A stretch of 64,000 nucleotides of DNA from Geobacter sp. (GCA_003574895.1 PJFB01000001.1:124001-188000); one strand, 5' to 3'. Shown: positions 23,584-31,717, numbered from the stretch's first letter. Made by a program: numbers and translations. Notes: generated by a model from the letters alone, not told the origin.

Positions 23584-24630
23584 TCAGGCCGGTTTCACCG
23601 CCGTAATCAGGAAAAAAGGCGTTTCGAGATCTATCCATGTGATGTCGATCTCCCGGAATCCCCATGCGGCCAGCGACTTCCGGTACATGTCCGGGCCCCG
23701 GAAGGTGTGGGCGAAGAGCAGGATCGGAATGAGGGAGTAGGGGAGGCCAGTTTTGGCGATATCAAGGGGGCCCCGCTCGAAGATCAGCAGCGTCCCCCCC
23801 GGCCGTACCGCCCCGGCGGCCTTGTGCAGTAACAGTTGCGTTTCCTGGTCCGGCCAGTCATGGAGCACAGATTTCAGGGTCACCAGATCGAAGTCTCCCG
23901 GCAGGTCGTCCGAGAGGGCATCTCCCTTTATAAACCGGATTCTGCTCGCCTCGGGTTCACCGGAAACATGGGCTTGCCCGATGTTGCAGACAAGCGGCAG
24001 GTCGAATACGGTCGCCTTCAGCCACTGATGGCGCCGGCACGCCTGCAGGGCAAACTCGCCGCTGTTCCCGCCGATATCGAGCATGCGCCGGTAGTTGCGG
24101 AACTCATGGTGCTTGAAGCAGACGCCGGCCTCGAAGCGGGTCAGCATGGTGGTAATCCGCACCCAACGCTGGGCCAACTCAAGGTTCTCCCTGCTTGCGT
24201 CAAAACACCTGCCGTAGCTGAAGAGCCGGAACATGGAGGCACGCTGCATGAATCCCTGGGGATCGGCAACGAGCTGGGAAAAATATTCGATGAAATCGTG
24301 GGCCGCAATGTGGGCGAAATCGAGTTTGGCCAGCAGCAGGTCGCGATAGTCCAGGGCCTCCTTGAATTCTGCCGTCAGCCTGATGGTCCCGTTTGTCCGC
24401 GCGATGACATTATTGGTGGCAAGGAGTTCCAGCAACATGTCCAAGCCATTCTTGGGGCAACGGATGTCCCGGGCCAGTGCCTCCGGGGGAGCCGGACGCT
24501 TCTGTAGCAGGGCGTCGATCAGCCCGATCTCAAAGGCGGTGGTCAGGGTCCGGGCGTCGACCATGCCTTTGATGAATCCATCCACGCACAGGTACCCCAA
24601 CTCCTTCTCCATGTCCTGCTTCTGTCCCAT
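23584..24630 (-). CDS. SAM-dependent O-methyltransferase (plant-OMT/acetylserotonin type)
   Basis: 348 residues. The N-terminal 110 residues form a winged-helix dimerisation domain (T-A-F-E-I-G-L-I-D-A-L-L). The C-terminal Rossmann domain has motif I M-L-D-I-G-G-N-S-G-E-F-A, then V-F-D-L-P-L-V, a G-D-A acidic-loop motif and L-H-D-W-P-D, all standard for this family. These enzymes methylate hydroxyl (sometimes other) groups on small molecules, and relatives occur in natural-product pathways. The gene is last in a seven-gene minus-strand operon and begins 1 bp after the stop of the unknown gene upstream. The substrate cannot be read from the sequence. If the operon makes a modified peptide or lipid-like cofactor, this would be a tailoring step. 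Confidence 0.85.
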   Translation of the reverse strand: MGQKQDMEKELGYLCVDGFIKGMVDARTLTTAFEIGLIDALLQKRPAPPEALARDIRCPKNGLDMLLELLATNNVIARTNGTIRLTAEFKEALDYRDLLLAKLDFAHIAAHDFIEYFSQLVADPQGFMQRASMFRLFSYGRCFDASRENLELAQRWVRITTMLTRFEAGVCFKHHEFRNYRRMLDIGGNSGEFALQACRRHQWLKATVFDLPLVCNIGQAHVSGEPEASRIRFIKGDALSDDLPGDFDLVTLKSVLHDWPDQETQLLLHKAAGAVRPGGTLLIFERGPLDIAKTGLPYSLIPILLFAHTFRGPDMYRKSLAAWGFREIDITWIDLETPFFLITAVKPA

Positions 24631-24631
24631 G

Positions 24632-25522
24632 TCAAAATGTCCCGTAGTAGCCGCTTTTCAGAATTTTAAGCCCGTCCCGCTCCATCCGGTAGTCAATGCC
24701 CACATCATAGAGCAGGTGATCCAGTTTCGCGCGGTTCGACTGTATAAAATCCCTGATATTGTCCGGATAGTCAAGTCGGTTGAGGAACCAGAGCAACTGA
24801 TCGACGGTGATGCCGGAAAAATAGATGCAATCGTTGTGCTGCTTGTTGGCCAGGCAGATGGTCCCGCAGTCGGCCAGCTCCGGCATCAGGATGTCATGGA
24901 TATCGATCTGCCGCGGTTCGATGTAGGCCGAGCAGCAGATCTTGCCGACGATCTCCTCCCGGTGCTGTCGGGGATCGAAAAAGAAATAGAGGTTGTCCAG
25001 CTTCCGCCCCTCGCGGGTCAGGGCGTAGCTGATCCCCGATGACACCGTGCTGCCGGGGTTGCCGAGGTACAGGTTGATTTTGTCCAGGTCCCGGGCGCCG
25101 GTGACCAGCCGCTGGTCGATATCGATGGAAAACATGAAATAGTGCAGATATTCGTTGACGGCCAGCCCGCAGGGGACCAGGGGGGCGATGGCCTGCAGCA
25201 GCCGGGTGACGGACCGCTCCCGGTCCCGGCGCCGATAATCGTAGAAATAGAATTCCCAGGACATGGCCGTACCGTTCCATTTGGTCCCCCAGACCGTATT
25301 GAGGGGGCCGAAGGCCTCCCTGATGCGCTGCACGATCAGGTAGACAGCTCTGTCGAGGCCGGCATGGTCGAAGGTCTGGTAGAGCAGGGTCGCTGCCCTG
25401 AATTTACCGGCAGGGGAGGTGGGGGGCTCGTACTCCCAGAGGCAGTAGTTGTAGTACCGGTCCCCGGTGGCCGTGAATTCGTATGGTATTGAACGGTCAT
25501 GCATTGATACGACTCCGGTCAT
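24632..25522 (-). CDS. Unknown protein of the radical-SAM operon; possible ABBA-like fold
   Basis: 296 residues from ATG 25,522; ATG 25,504, six codons later, has its own GGAG and may be the true start. No signal peptide, membrane segment or known catalytic motif is visible. The protein alternates helices with strands of the form x-F-Y-F-Y-D-Y, I-N-L-Y-L-G and N-L-Y-F-F-F-D. It ends G-I-D-Y-R-M-E-R-D-G-L-K ... Y-Y-G, very like the end of the protein encoded at 30,023-31,195 (G-I-D-R-H-G-E-D ... Y-Y-G). The strand pattern recalls ABBA-type aromatic/peptide prenyltransferases, but I cannot confirm homology by eye. It lies between an rSAM gene and an O-methyltransferase gene. Confidence 0.7.
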   Translation of the reverse strand: MTGVVSMHDRSIPYEFTATGDRYYNYCLWEYEPPTSPAGKFRAATLLYQTFDHAGLDRAVYLIVQRIREAFGPLNTVWGTKWNGTAMSWEFYFYDYRRRDRERSVTRLLQAIAPLVPCGLAVNEYLHYFMFSIDIDQRLVTGARDLDKINLYLGNPGSTVSSGISYALTREGRKLDNLYFFFDPRQHREEIVGKICCSAYIEPRQIDIHDILMPELADCGTICLANKQHNDCIYFSGITVDQLLWFLNRLDYPDNIRDFIQSNRAKLDHLLYDVGIDYRMERDGLKILKSGYYGTF

Positions 25523-25560
25523 TATTTGTCCTGATTAGCGCCAATTTTCCGCCAAATAAA

Positions 25561-25658
25561 TTTCCCTCCCCTTCAAGGGGAGGGTTAGGGTGGGGATGGG
25601 GTAACTCTGGCACCGGCCCCCCATCCCCCTCCTGGCCTCCCCCTTGAAGGGGGAGGAA
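25561..25658. repeat. Palindromic REP-like dispersed repeat
   Basis: Two perfect or near-perfect GC-rich palindromes, CCCTCCCCTTCAAGGGGAGG (from 25,564) and CCTCCCCCTTGAAGGGGGAG (from 25,636), flank a G-run/C-run core, so the whole forms a large inverted repeat. It fills the gap between two operon genes. Elements of this style recur in many bacterial genomes. A short open frame over it on the minus strand is only the repeat translated. Confidence 0.8.
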
Positions 25659-25693
25659 CTCATTGAGCGGAAGATAAGCGCTAACCAGGTTCT

Positions 25694-26599
25694 TCATTGA
25701 AAAGGGGTAAGCCGGTCCCGCTCATCGCCGAACCGGGCGATATAGGCGCTGGACAGCCCCCAGCACTCCCTGGCGCCACACCGATCCTTGTACACGCAGG
25801 TGCCGAAGCCGTTGGCGGCAAATTCGCACCAGAAGCGGTCATGGATCAGGTTCAGCGGGAAGGCGTTGTCGAAAAAACATGGTGGACCAGGCGTGATGCA
25901 TTCCGGAAAGGCCTTGAACACGATCGGTTTGCCGGCCCCTGTGCCGGCTGCCGCGATGTCGGGCAACAGGGCGGCCAGGTCCGCCAGGCTTACCAGGAGT
26001 TGCCGGCTGTCCCTGGGCTCCATGGGAAAGAGGTTCCAGATGTTGATCTCGCTTACCGGAGCAGCGCAGAGCTCGCGGACAAGGGGGACGATGTGGCGGT
26101 AGTTGAGTGCCGTCAGGACCGTGTTGGAGATGACGGTGACCCCGCACGCCTCCAGGTTGGCAATGCCGGCCATGGTTTCCCGGTATGAGCCCGGTACGCG
26201 GGTTACGGCGTCGTGGACCTCCCCGGGGCCATGGACGCTGACGAAACATTCATTGACCCCGGCGGCGACCAGGCGCTGGAGGAACGTCTGGTCGGCCAGT
26301 TTTCTGCCGTTGGTCTGGATCTGGATCTTTTTGAAGAACCGGCAGGATGCCGCGTAGCGGACATAGTCTTCCAACTGGTCGAAGGTTGTGATTTCGGCGC
26401 CGGAAAGGATCAGGCCGTCGCGGCTGCCATCGGCCACCAGGGCGTTGACCAGCCCCCTGAAGGTAGCGAAATCCACGTTCGGCATCTGCCCCTTGACCCG
26501 GGACAGCATGCAGATGCTGCAGTCGTTGTTGCAGGCATACCAGACCGGGATGACCGCATACCTGCCCAGATCCATGGGGTGATAGGGTAAAGGCACCAT
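25694..26599 (-). CDS. Radical SAM protein with cysteine-rich SPASM/Twitch-like C-terminus
   Basis: 301 residues from ATG 26,599; the longer open frame upstream overlaps the kinase gene and is not used. The cluster motif is C23-x3-C27-x2-C30 (C-N-N-D-C-S-I-C). Residues after about 215 contain seven or more cysteines (P-E-C, P-P-C-F-F, W-C-E-F, G-T-C-V-Y-K-D-R-C-G, E-C-W-G), typical of an auxiliary iron-sulfur domain of the SPASM/Twitch kind. Radical SAM enzymes with such domains often modify peptides or proteins. AGGAG lies very close to the ATG. The gene is five bases after the kinase stop, so the two are co-transcribed. The substrate is unknown. Confidence 0.85.
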   Translation of the reverse strand: MVPLPYHPMDLGRYAVIPVWYACNNDCSICMLSRVKGQMPNVDFATFRGLVNALVADGSRDGLILSGAEITTFDQLEDYVRYAASCRFFKKIQIQTNGRKLADQTFLQRLVAAGVNECFVSVHGPGEVHDAVTRVPGSYRETMAGIANLEACGVTVISNTVLTALNYRHIVPLVRELCAAPVSEINIWNLFPMEPRDSRQLLVSLADLAALLPDIAAAGTGAGKPIVFKAFPECITPGPPCFFDNAFPLNLIHDRFWCEFAANGFGTCVYKDRCGARECWGLSSAYIARFGDERDRLTPFQ

Positions 26600-26604
26600 A
26601 GCTC

Positions 26605-27219
26605 CTAGGGGAGGGTGGCCCGGACGAATGCCGCTGCCTGCTGTGCCATTCGTTCCGGGGCGTCCCGGCCGTCGAGCCGCAGGTCGGCATGGGGGGCGAT
26701 GCGCTCCCGCTGCACGGCCAGCACATCGCCGATGAACAGCTGGTAGTTGTCCAGATAGTTGTGCAGCCAGGCCAGGCTGCTTCGGTAGTCGTTGCCGACC
26801 GGCCTTGCCAGGAAATCCCCCGTGTACTCCCTGAGTTTGCGGGTAAGAGCTAGGTCGGCGGGGAGATCGATCCAAAGCACCAGGTCGATGAACGGGGCGG
26901 TTTCGCCATGCTCCTTGCCCAGGGGCATTTCAAAGATGATGTATTTCCGGGGGTGCAGGGTGGCCCCGGTGGCCGGATGCACGATGGACTCCCCCTGTTT
27001 CAGCCGGGCAAGGTCGTCGGCCAGCCCCGGGATGACGAAGGAGTTGATATCGGCCCCCTGCTGCAGCCATTGCACCAGGTCCCCGGCGGGATTGTGGGTG
27101 ATCCTCTCGTAATCGTCGAAATAGAGGGTGGCGGCATCGTCCAGGCATTGGGCCAGGACCCGGGTCAGGGAGGTCTTGCCGGAACCGACCGGTCCCGCTA
27201 TGGCGATGATATGGGGCAT
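26605..27219 (-). CDS. P-loop kinase, uridine-kinase/PRK-like
   Basis: 204 residues from ATG 27,219, chosen because GAGGAG lies six bases upstream and the longer frame runs into the neighbouring gene. Walker A is G-P-V-G-S-G-K-T-S near residue 9; Y-F-D-D-Y-E (about 37) resembles the substrate aspartate region of uridine kinases and phosphoribulokinases. I-D-L-V-L-W-I-D-L-P follows the usual Walker B strand, and R-K-L-R-E-Y is a plausible lid. The length fits the family. Its place inside a radical-SAM operon, 29 bp after one rSAM gene and 5 bp before another, suggests it phosphorylates a pathway substrate or precursor rather than uridine; this is inference. Confidence 0.75.
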   Translation of the reverse strand: MPHIIAIAGPVGSGKTSLTRVLAQCLDDAATLYFDDYERITHNPAGDLVQWLQQGADINSFVIPGLADDLARLKQGESIVHPATGATLHPRKYIIFEMPLGKEHGETAPFIDLVLWIDLPADLALTRKLREYTGDFLARPVGNDYRSSLAWLHNYLDNYQLFIGDVLAVQRERIAPHADLRLDGRDAPERMAQQAAAFVRATLP

Positions 27220-27248
27220 CGTATGCTCCTCAACTGGAGATGGGTGTG

Positions 27249-28361
27249 TCAGGCAACCGGCACCACGAAGGCCGGCAGTTCGCCATTTTCGATCAGTGTT
27301 CCCAGGTGGCCGGATTTGCGCGCCAGTTCCTGCTCCGTGCACTTCGGTACCACCCCGGCCGCCAGCGTAGCGCTGTTTTCGCCATACCCGATAAAGACAC
27401 AATGATCGAAATAGCGGGCCAAGGCAATACTTTGCTCGAAATCTGCCCATGTTTCACTGGGAAAATTGTAGATGAAGTGCGAATAGATGAAGGTTTCCGG
27501 GGCAAGGGCCCTGATGCGCCCGACGGCTGCGGTCAGTTCTGCCGGATCGTACGAGCGGTTCATGAGCTCCAGGATCCGCGGCGATGCCGACTGGGCGGGG
27601 AGGCAGACGTAGGAAATGCGCCTCTGGGCGAAAAAGGGTTCCAGCTGTCCGGCAAAGCGGAGGTAGAGGCCGGGAAAGACCGTGAAGAGCTTGAAACGGA
27701 TATCCGGCACCGTCCGGCAGAGCAGGGTCAGCAGTTCCGGCAGGGTCGTGCCGCGGTCAAAACCATACGAGCCGCAATCGTCGGCCAGCAGCGTCACGGT
27801 ACGCTCGCCCCTGCTATGCAGGGCCGCCACCTCGGCTGCGATCTCTTCCGGAGAACGGCTCGTTATCCCACCTTTGGCCTTTTTGATGTTGCAGTAGCTG
27901 CAGTCGTTGCTGCACCCCTGGGCGATCATGACATAACAGTCGGCCGGCCCCATGAGCGGCTGGTAGGGAATGTGGCCATGGAGCCGGTTGGTGCTGATCG
28001 TGGCAAAGGGATGCCGGGCCCGGATCAGGTCGTCGAGCCGTGAGCTTTCGGCAAAGGGGACGATCCTGAGCGTTACATCGAGCCGGGCGGCAGCTGCCAG
28101 CAGTCGCTCCGGGAAGGCCGCCAGGCAGCCGAATACGACGAAGCCGGCGCCAGGGTTTGCGGCCATCCGCTCCAGGATGATCCCTTCGCAGCGGCCCCGC
28201 ATTCGGTCCGTCACGGCGCAGCCGCCAAAAAAGAAGAGGTCTGCTTCGTCCGGTGCGTCGACCACCCTATGGCCGTTCATCCCGAAATAGACCCTGACCC
28301 GGGAAAGAAAGAGGGTATTGTGCTCGCACATGTTGTGCAGGTTGCCGATGTGGACCTTCAT
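27249..28361 (-). CDS. Radical SAM methylthiotransferase-like protein (MiaB/RimO family) without TRAM domain
   Basis: 370 residues. Three N-terminal cysteines in the MTTase arrangement are visible: C12 (N-M-C), C48 (G-G-C) and C79 (V-F-G-C). The radical SAM motif is C150-x3-C154-x2-C157 (C-S-N-D-C-S-Y-C). MiaB and RimO use these two clusters to insert a methylthio group into tRNA or ribosomal protein S12. The usual C-terminal TRAM domain that binds RNA or S12 is missing, so the substrate should be different. The start overlaps the stop of the double radical-SAM gene by four bases, indicating translational coupling. The housekeeping MiaB or RimO is therefore an unlikely assignment. Confidence 0.85.
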   Translation of the reverse strand: MKVHIGNLHNMCEHNTLFLSRVRVYFGMNGHRVVDAPDEADLFFFGGCAVTDRMRGRCEGIILERMAANPGAGFVVFGCLAAFPERLLAAAARLDVTLRIVPFAESSRLDDLIRARHPFATISTNRLHGHIPYQPLMGPADCYVMIAQGCSNDCSYCNIKKAKGGITSRSPEEIAAEVAALHSRGERTVTLLADDCGSYGFDRGTTLPELLTLLCRTVPDIRFKLFTVFPGLYLRFAGQLEPFFAQRRISYVCLPAQSASPRILELMNRSYDPAELTAAVGRIRALAPETFIYSHFIYNFPSETWADFEQSIALARYFDHCVFIGYGENSATLAAGVVPKCTEQELARKSGHLGTLIENGELPAFVVPVA

Positions 28362-29896
28362 GGCTGTTCCCCCCGATGTGCCCAGAGGAGCCTGATCCGC
28401 TCCAGTCCCCTGCCGAAGCAGGCGGCCGCGTTGTCAAGAGGGGGGGCGCCCCGTGAAAAACCATACACCCGCTCGATCCCCGTGCCGGGGATAACCCGGG
28501 CAACCAGGTCGTGGACCTTGGCCATGCCTGCCATGGGGACATAGAGATAGATGGGAATCCCCTGTACGCCCCACGTCGCCGCCCCGGCAACGGTCCGCTC
28601 CAGTTCGCTGGCCATTTGAGTGGCATCCGTTCCGGGCGGGTTCCAGAGCGGTGCCAGGACTTTTATGGCCCGCAGGGGATGGGATGCGAGCTGACGGGCA
28701 AATGCGGGGTCGGAAGGGAACGACCGGCAGGTGGACCAGAGGATGATGCCCCTGTCCTTCGGGGTCAGCGCGAGGATCTCGAACAGATCCGGCCGCAGAA
28801 CGGCATCGCCGCCATAAAGCTCTACGGTACGATATTCCGGTGCCATTTGTTCCAGCTCCCGGGCAATCTCTGCCAGAGGCCGCCGGGCAGTGTCTGTGGC
28901 CGGCGAGCAGTCCGGGCAGGCAAGGGGGCAGGGGGCGCCGATGTCGATCAGGTTGTGCGTCGCAATGGGATGGTACGGCTTATCCAGGCCCAGCGGCCGG
29001 ATATGGGCGTCGATATACGCCTCATTCCGCATGGGGCAGTGGTCGCCCCCCAGCCGCACCAGCGGGTGGGACTGCATCCGCTCGAAGATGTCGACGACGG
29101 GTTCCCTGGTGGCATCCCCGAAGACGAGTGGCAGATAGGGGCAGGGGGCAACCCAGCCGTTGCTCATGATGTGGCAGAACACATGCTTTGCCGTGCAGGC
29201 ATTGGTCTCGCCGAGTTTGGTGCCGGGCGTATGCACGTAGACGAAATCATGGAATTGGGGTGCAACATGGGAAAAGAGGTCCTGTTCTCCTCCCGCGGCC
29301 AGGGGGGTGTCCCCGGTGCGGCTCGACTGGCCGACGAAGCGCGGCAGCAGGAGCCGGACCATCTGGGCTCCGTGTTCCTGCACGAATTGAAGGTACCGGT
29401 TGATGTCGCCGCTCAGGAAAAACTCCTCGGAGTTGGGCACCACCGAGACGTGGGTGGCCATGGTGCTCCGGGCACCCAGCTCCAGGGCTCGGACCGCCCG
29501 GTCAAAGCTCCCTGGTTTCCCGCGTCGGGTATCGTGCCGGTCGGCCCGGTAATCGTCCAGGCTCAGGTATATCTGGTCCAGGCCTGCCGCTTCCAGGCGT
29601 GCCATGAGATCCCGGTCAAGCAGATAGCCGTTTGATTCGAGGGAGACGGCGAAACCGTAGGACTTGGCCAGTGAGATGATCTGGCAGAGATCCGGGCGCA
29701 GGGTCGGCTCGCCGCCGAACAGGTCGATGACCAGGCAGCCGGCCAGCCTCAGGTCCTGGAAGATGGCGTCGATCCGTTCCAGCGGCAGTTCTCCGCCAAT
29801 AGCATCGCGGAGACCGGAAACGCCGCAATGTTCACAGTGGCACTGGCATCTGTTGGTGAGTGTCAGTTGGACGATCTTGAGCAGGGGCAGCGGCAT
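28358..29896 (-). CDS. Double radical-SAM protein
   Basis: 512 residues, with GAGGGG upstream of ATG 29,896. The first half is a complete radical SAM domain: C17-x3-C21-x2-C24, then L-F-G-G-E-P-T-L-R-P and S-L-E-S-N-G-Y. A cysteine-containing linker follows (N-A-C-T-A-K-H-V-F-C, A-P-C-P-Y, D-H-C-P-M) that looks like a SPASM auxiliary cluster. The second half begins with another C323-x3-C327-x2-C330 (C-P-L-A-C-P-D-C) and a degenerate Y-G-G-D-A-V-L-R-P-D-L that mirrors the first domain. Two radical SAM halves in one chain are unusual. It is translationally coupled to the MTTase-like gene. It may be a peptide-modifying enzyme; the substrate is unknown. Confidence 0.85.
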   Translation of the reverse strand: MPLPLLKIVQLTLTNRCQCHCEHCGVSGLRDAIGGELPLERIDAIFQDLRLAGCLVIDLFGGEPTLRPDLCQIISLAKSYGFAVSLESNGYLLDRDLMARLEAAGLDQIYLSLDDYRADRHDTRRGKPGSFDRAVRALELGARSTMATHVSVVPNSEEFFLSGDINRYLQFVQEHGAQMVRLLLPRFVGQSSRTGDTPLAAGGEQDLFSHVAPQFHDFVYVHTPGTKLGETNACTAKHVFCHIMSNGWVAPCPYLPLVFGDATREPVVDIFERMQSHPLVRLGGDHCPMRNEAYIDAHIRPLGLDKPYHPIATHNLIDIGAPCPLACPDCSPATDTARRPLAEIARELEQMAPEYRTVELYGGDAVLRPDLFEILALTPKDRGIILWSTCRSFPSDPAFARQLASHPLRAIKVLAPLWNPPGTDATQMASELERTVAGAATWGVQGIPIYLYVPMAGMAKVHDLVARVIPGTGIERVYGFSRGAPPLDNAAACFGRGLERIRLLWAHRGEQP

Positions 29897-30022
29897 ATCA
29901 CCCCTCGAGATGGCGGCTGTGGTCGGCAGGATCAGTCACGGATGAACTCCAACGCTTGGATATCCGCAGCGTGGCTGCAGACGCCGGATGGGGAGTGGTG
30001 CGATCGGGCCGGATGTCTGCGG

Positions 30023-31195
30023 TCAGCGCCATTGGACGCCGTAATAGAGGGTGAGGAAATCCTCGCCGTGGCGGTCGATCCCCCCCGATAGGTGGCCGAA
30101 GGCCTTGTCCCGGATCGGGGTGTTGACGGCGGCGAACCGGTCGCCCGGGATGTCGTAATACTTGAGGATGTCCGTCATGAGGGGCGTGATCTCGCCCATC
30201 AGCAGGTTGGCCTCGTAAAGCTTGATGTCGAAGGAGAGACGCGGGTTGCCCTCTTCGCTGACCTCGATGTAGAGGAACTTGTGCTCCGGCATCCTGTCGG
30301 CGGCGGTCCCCATGACCTGCGCCGTGAACCGCAGGGCCTGCTCGTGACGGGGTTCGCTGAAGATCTGCCCGATCCGCTCGATGATCCCCTCGTTGGACAG
30401 GAAGGGATAACAGGTGTAGCGGGACAGGGCGCAGGTGGTGTTGTCGTCGGCCGACCATTTGAACCCCAGGTGCAGCAGGAACGGATCGGTCATGGTCTGG
30501 GTGCCCACCGGCCCGAACTTCAGGTTGATGTCGAATTCGAGATACACCTTGTACAAGCGGCCCTCCTGGTTCTCCTCGAAGCCGAAGTGCACGCATTTCG
30601 ACATGGGGAGCAGTTCCCGGCAATGGGTCAGGAAATGGGGCGGCATGTTCAGCTGCTGGCAGATGGCGAGGACTGCGGGCTCCGGGTCCTTCAGGGCGCT
30701 CTTGCTGATGCCGAACAGGAACCGGTTTTGCAGGATCGAACCTCGGGACAGCTTGTAGGATCGTTCATGGGCGTAATCGGTGTTCAGTCCTTCGATCAGC
30801 CGCATCAGCCGAATGGCCTGCTCTGCGCCACTCTGGTCGCCGCCGTCCGGGTCCCCCACGTACAGGATCGACTCCGGCGCGCCGGTCAAGCAAGGTGCCG
30901 ATTCCCCGGTCACACTGCCGTGGGCTGCCTCGTATTCGGCAATTTTTTTAGCCAGCAGGATGGCGATGCGTTTCGCGGTGTAGGGGGAAAGGATGATCCG
31001 TGAGGAGAGCAGGGCGGAGAGGGCATTTGTCGTGCTGTCGACCGACCGGACCGTGCCGAAACAGAGGGTCACCTCTTCTCTGGTGTTGGTAATGTTGAAG
31101 ATATCGGGATGTTGCGTATCCATGTGGGAGTCATCAACCACATACTTCGTCAGTTTTGCATCTGAATAAGGCAATGTGGCATCTTTTTCAGTCAT
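30023..31195 (-). CDS. DUF3467 domain fused to an unknown 290-residue domain
   Basis: 390 residues, first gene of the minus-strand operon. Residues about 30-95 are a DUF3467 domain (F-N-I-T-N-T-R-E-E-V-T-L-C-F-G, then S-S-R-I-I-L-S-P-Y-T-A-K-R) matching the two small proteins encoded at 15,958-16,679. After a short linker, the C-terminal domain alternates strands and helices (K-V-Y-L-E-F-D-I-N-L-K-F-G, R-L-S-F-D-I-K-L-Y-E-A) and ends G-G-I-D-R-H-G-E-D-F-L-T-L-Y-Y-G. That ending parallels the unknown protein encoded at 24,632-25,522. There is no signal peptide or membrane segment. A 126-bp gap with no clear gene separates it from the double radical-SAM gene. Function unknown; the DUF3467 part may dock to the small paralogues. 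Confidence 0.75.
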   Translation of the reverse strand: MTEKDATLPYSDAKLTKYVVDDSHMDTQHPDIFNITNTREEVTLCFGTVRSVDSTTNALSALLSSRIILSPYTAKRIAILLAKKIAEYEAAHGSVTGESAPCLTGAPESILYVGDPDGGDQSGAEQAIRLMRLIEGLNTDYAHERSYKLSRGSILQNRFLFGISKSALKDPEPAVLAICQQLNMPPHFLTHCRELLPMSKCVHFGFEENQEGRLYKVYLEFDINLKFGPVGTQTMTDPFLLHLGFKWSADDNTTCALSRYTCYPFLSNEGIIERIGQIFSEPRHEQALRFTAQVMGTAADRMPEHKFLYIEVSEEGNPRLSFDIKLYEANLLMGEITPLMTDILKYYDIPGDRFAAVNTPIRDKAFGHLSGGIDRHGEDFLTLYYGVQWR

Positions 31196-31496
31196 GTTTG
31201 CATAACCCTTTATGAAAATGCACTTATTCGAAATGCGGTATAAGAAGTTCTAACCAGCATCAAATTATCTGCTTACCATGTTGGTTGTCAAGGACAGTAT
31301 GGCTGACTCGGTTTTCATGTACGAAGAATTGCTTGCCCAAGGAAACAGCCGGCGAAAATAATTATTAGTAACACCCGCGCTGAATGCCGGCTAGCCTTGA
31401 TGATTCTGTCCGGGACCGGCAGTCCGACCTCCAACCACAACAAAATACCCTTGTGGCCAGCGTAAGTCATTTTCTGGCTGGGGTTATTATGCGTAA

Positions 31497-31679
31497 AAAC
31501 TCTTCCGCATACAAGGTGTTACTATAGGTTACTTCGATCAGGACTTCATAAATAGTTTGGTGTCCAAGATGGATCGATCCATGGGCTGGGAGGTCACCAT
31601 TTCAGACGGGAACCTGTACATAAATGTTGCAATTGAGACCTTAGAGATTGCTCTTCAAGTGCTGGTGGGAGAGAGCTGA
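31497..31679 (+). pseudogene. Short coding-like stretch, possible gene remnant
   Basis: After TAA 31,494-31,496 the frame is open to TGA 31,677-31,679 and encodes about 60 residues with a protein-like pattern, including M-D-R-S-M-G-W-E-V-T-I-S-D-G-N-L-Y-I-N-V-A. No ATG with a ribosome-binding site precedes it; candidate starts are GTG 31,560 or ATG 31,569, both weak. It resembles the 3' end of a gene whose beginning has been lost, or a very small gene. The family was not recognised. Confidence 0.3.
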
Positions 31680-31699
31680 AAAGTCAGGCGCATTATGTT

Positions 31700-31717
31700 G
31701 TGTAAAGACTCTTTACG
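31700..31717. promoter_or_regulatory. Palindrome 1 of three, TGTAAA-N5-TTTACG
   Basis: GTGTAAAGACTCTTTACG. It has the same core as the two sites downstream, with centres 67 bp apart. It resembles a TyrR box (TGTAAA-N6-TTTACA) but with a five-base spacer. The regulator is unknown. Confidence 0.55.

Noticed and set aside
25497-25697. 66-codon minus-strand frame in the operon gap
   Set aside because: It only translates the REP-like palindrome; the Pro/Gly/Glu-rich sequence mirrors the G and C runs.
29898-30623. 241-codon minus-strand frame overlapping the DUF3467 fusion gene
   Set aside because: It is a different frame of the same strand inside a well-supported gene; the Arg/His-rich sequence has no motif.
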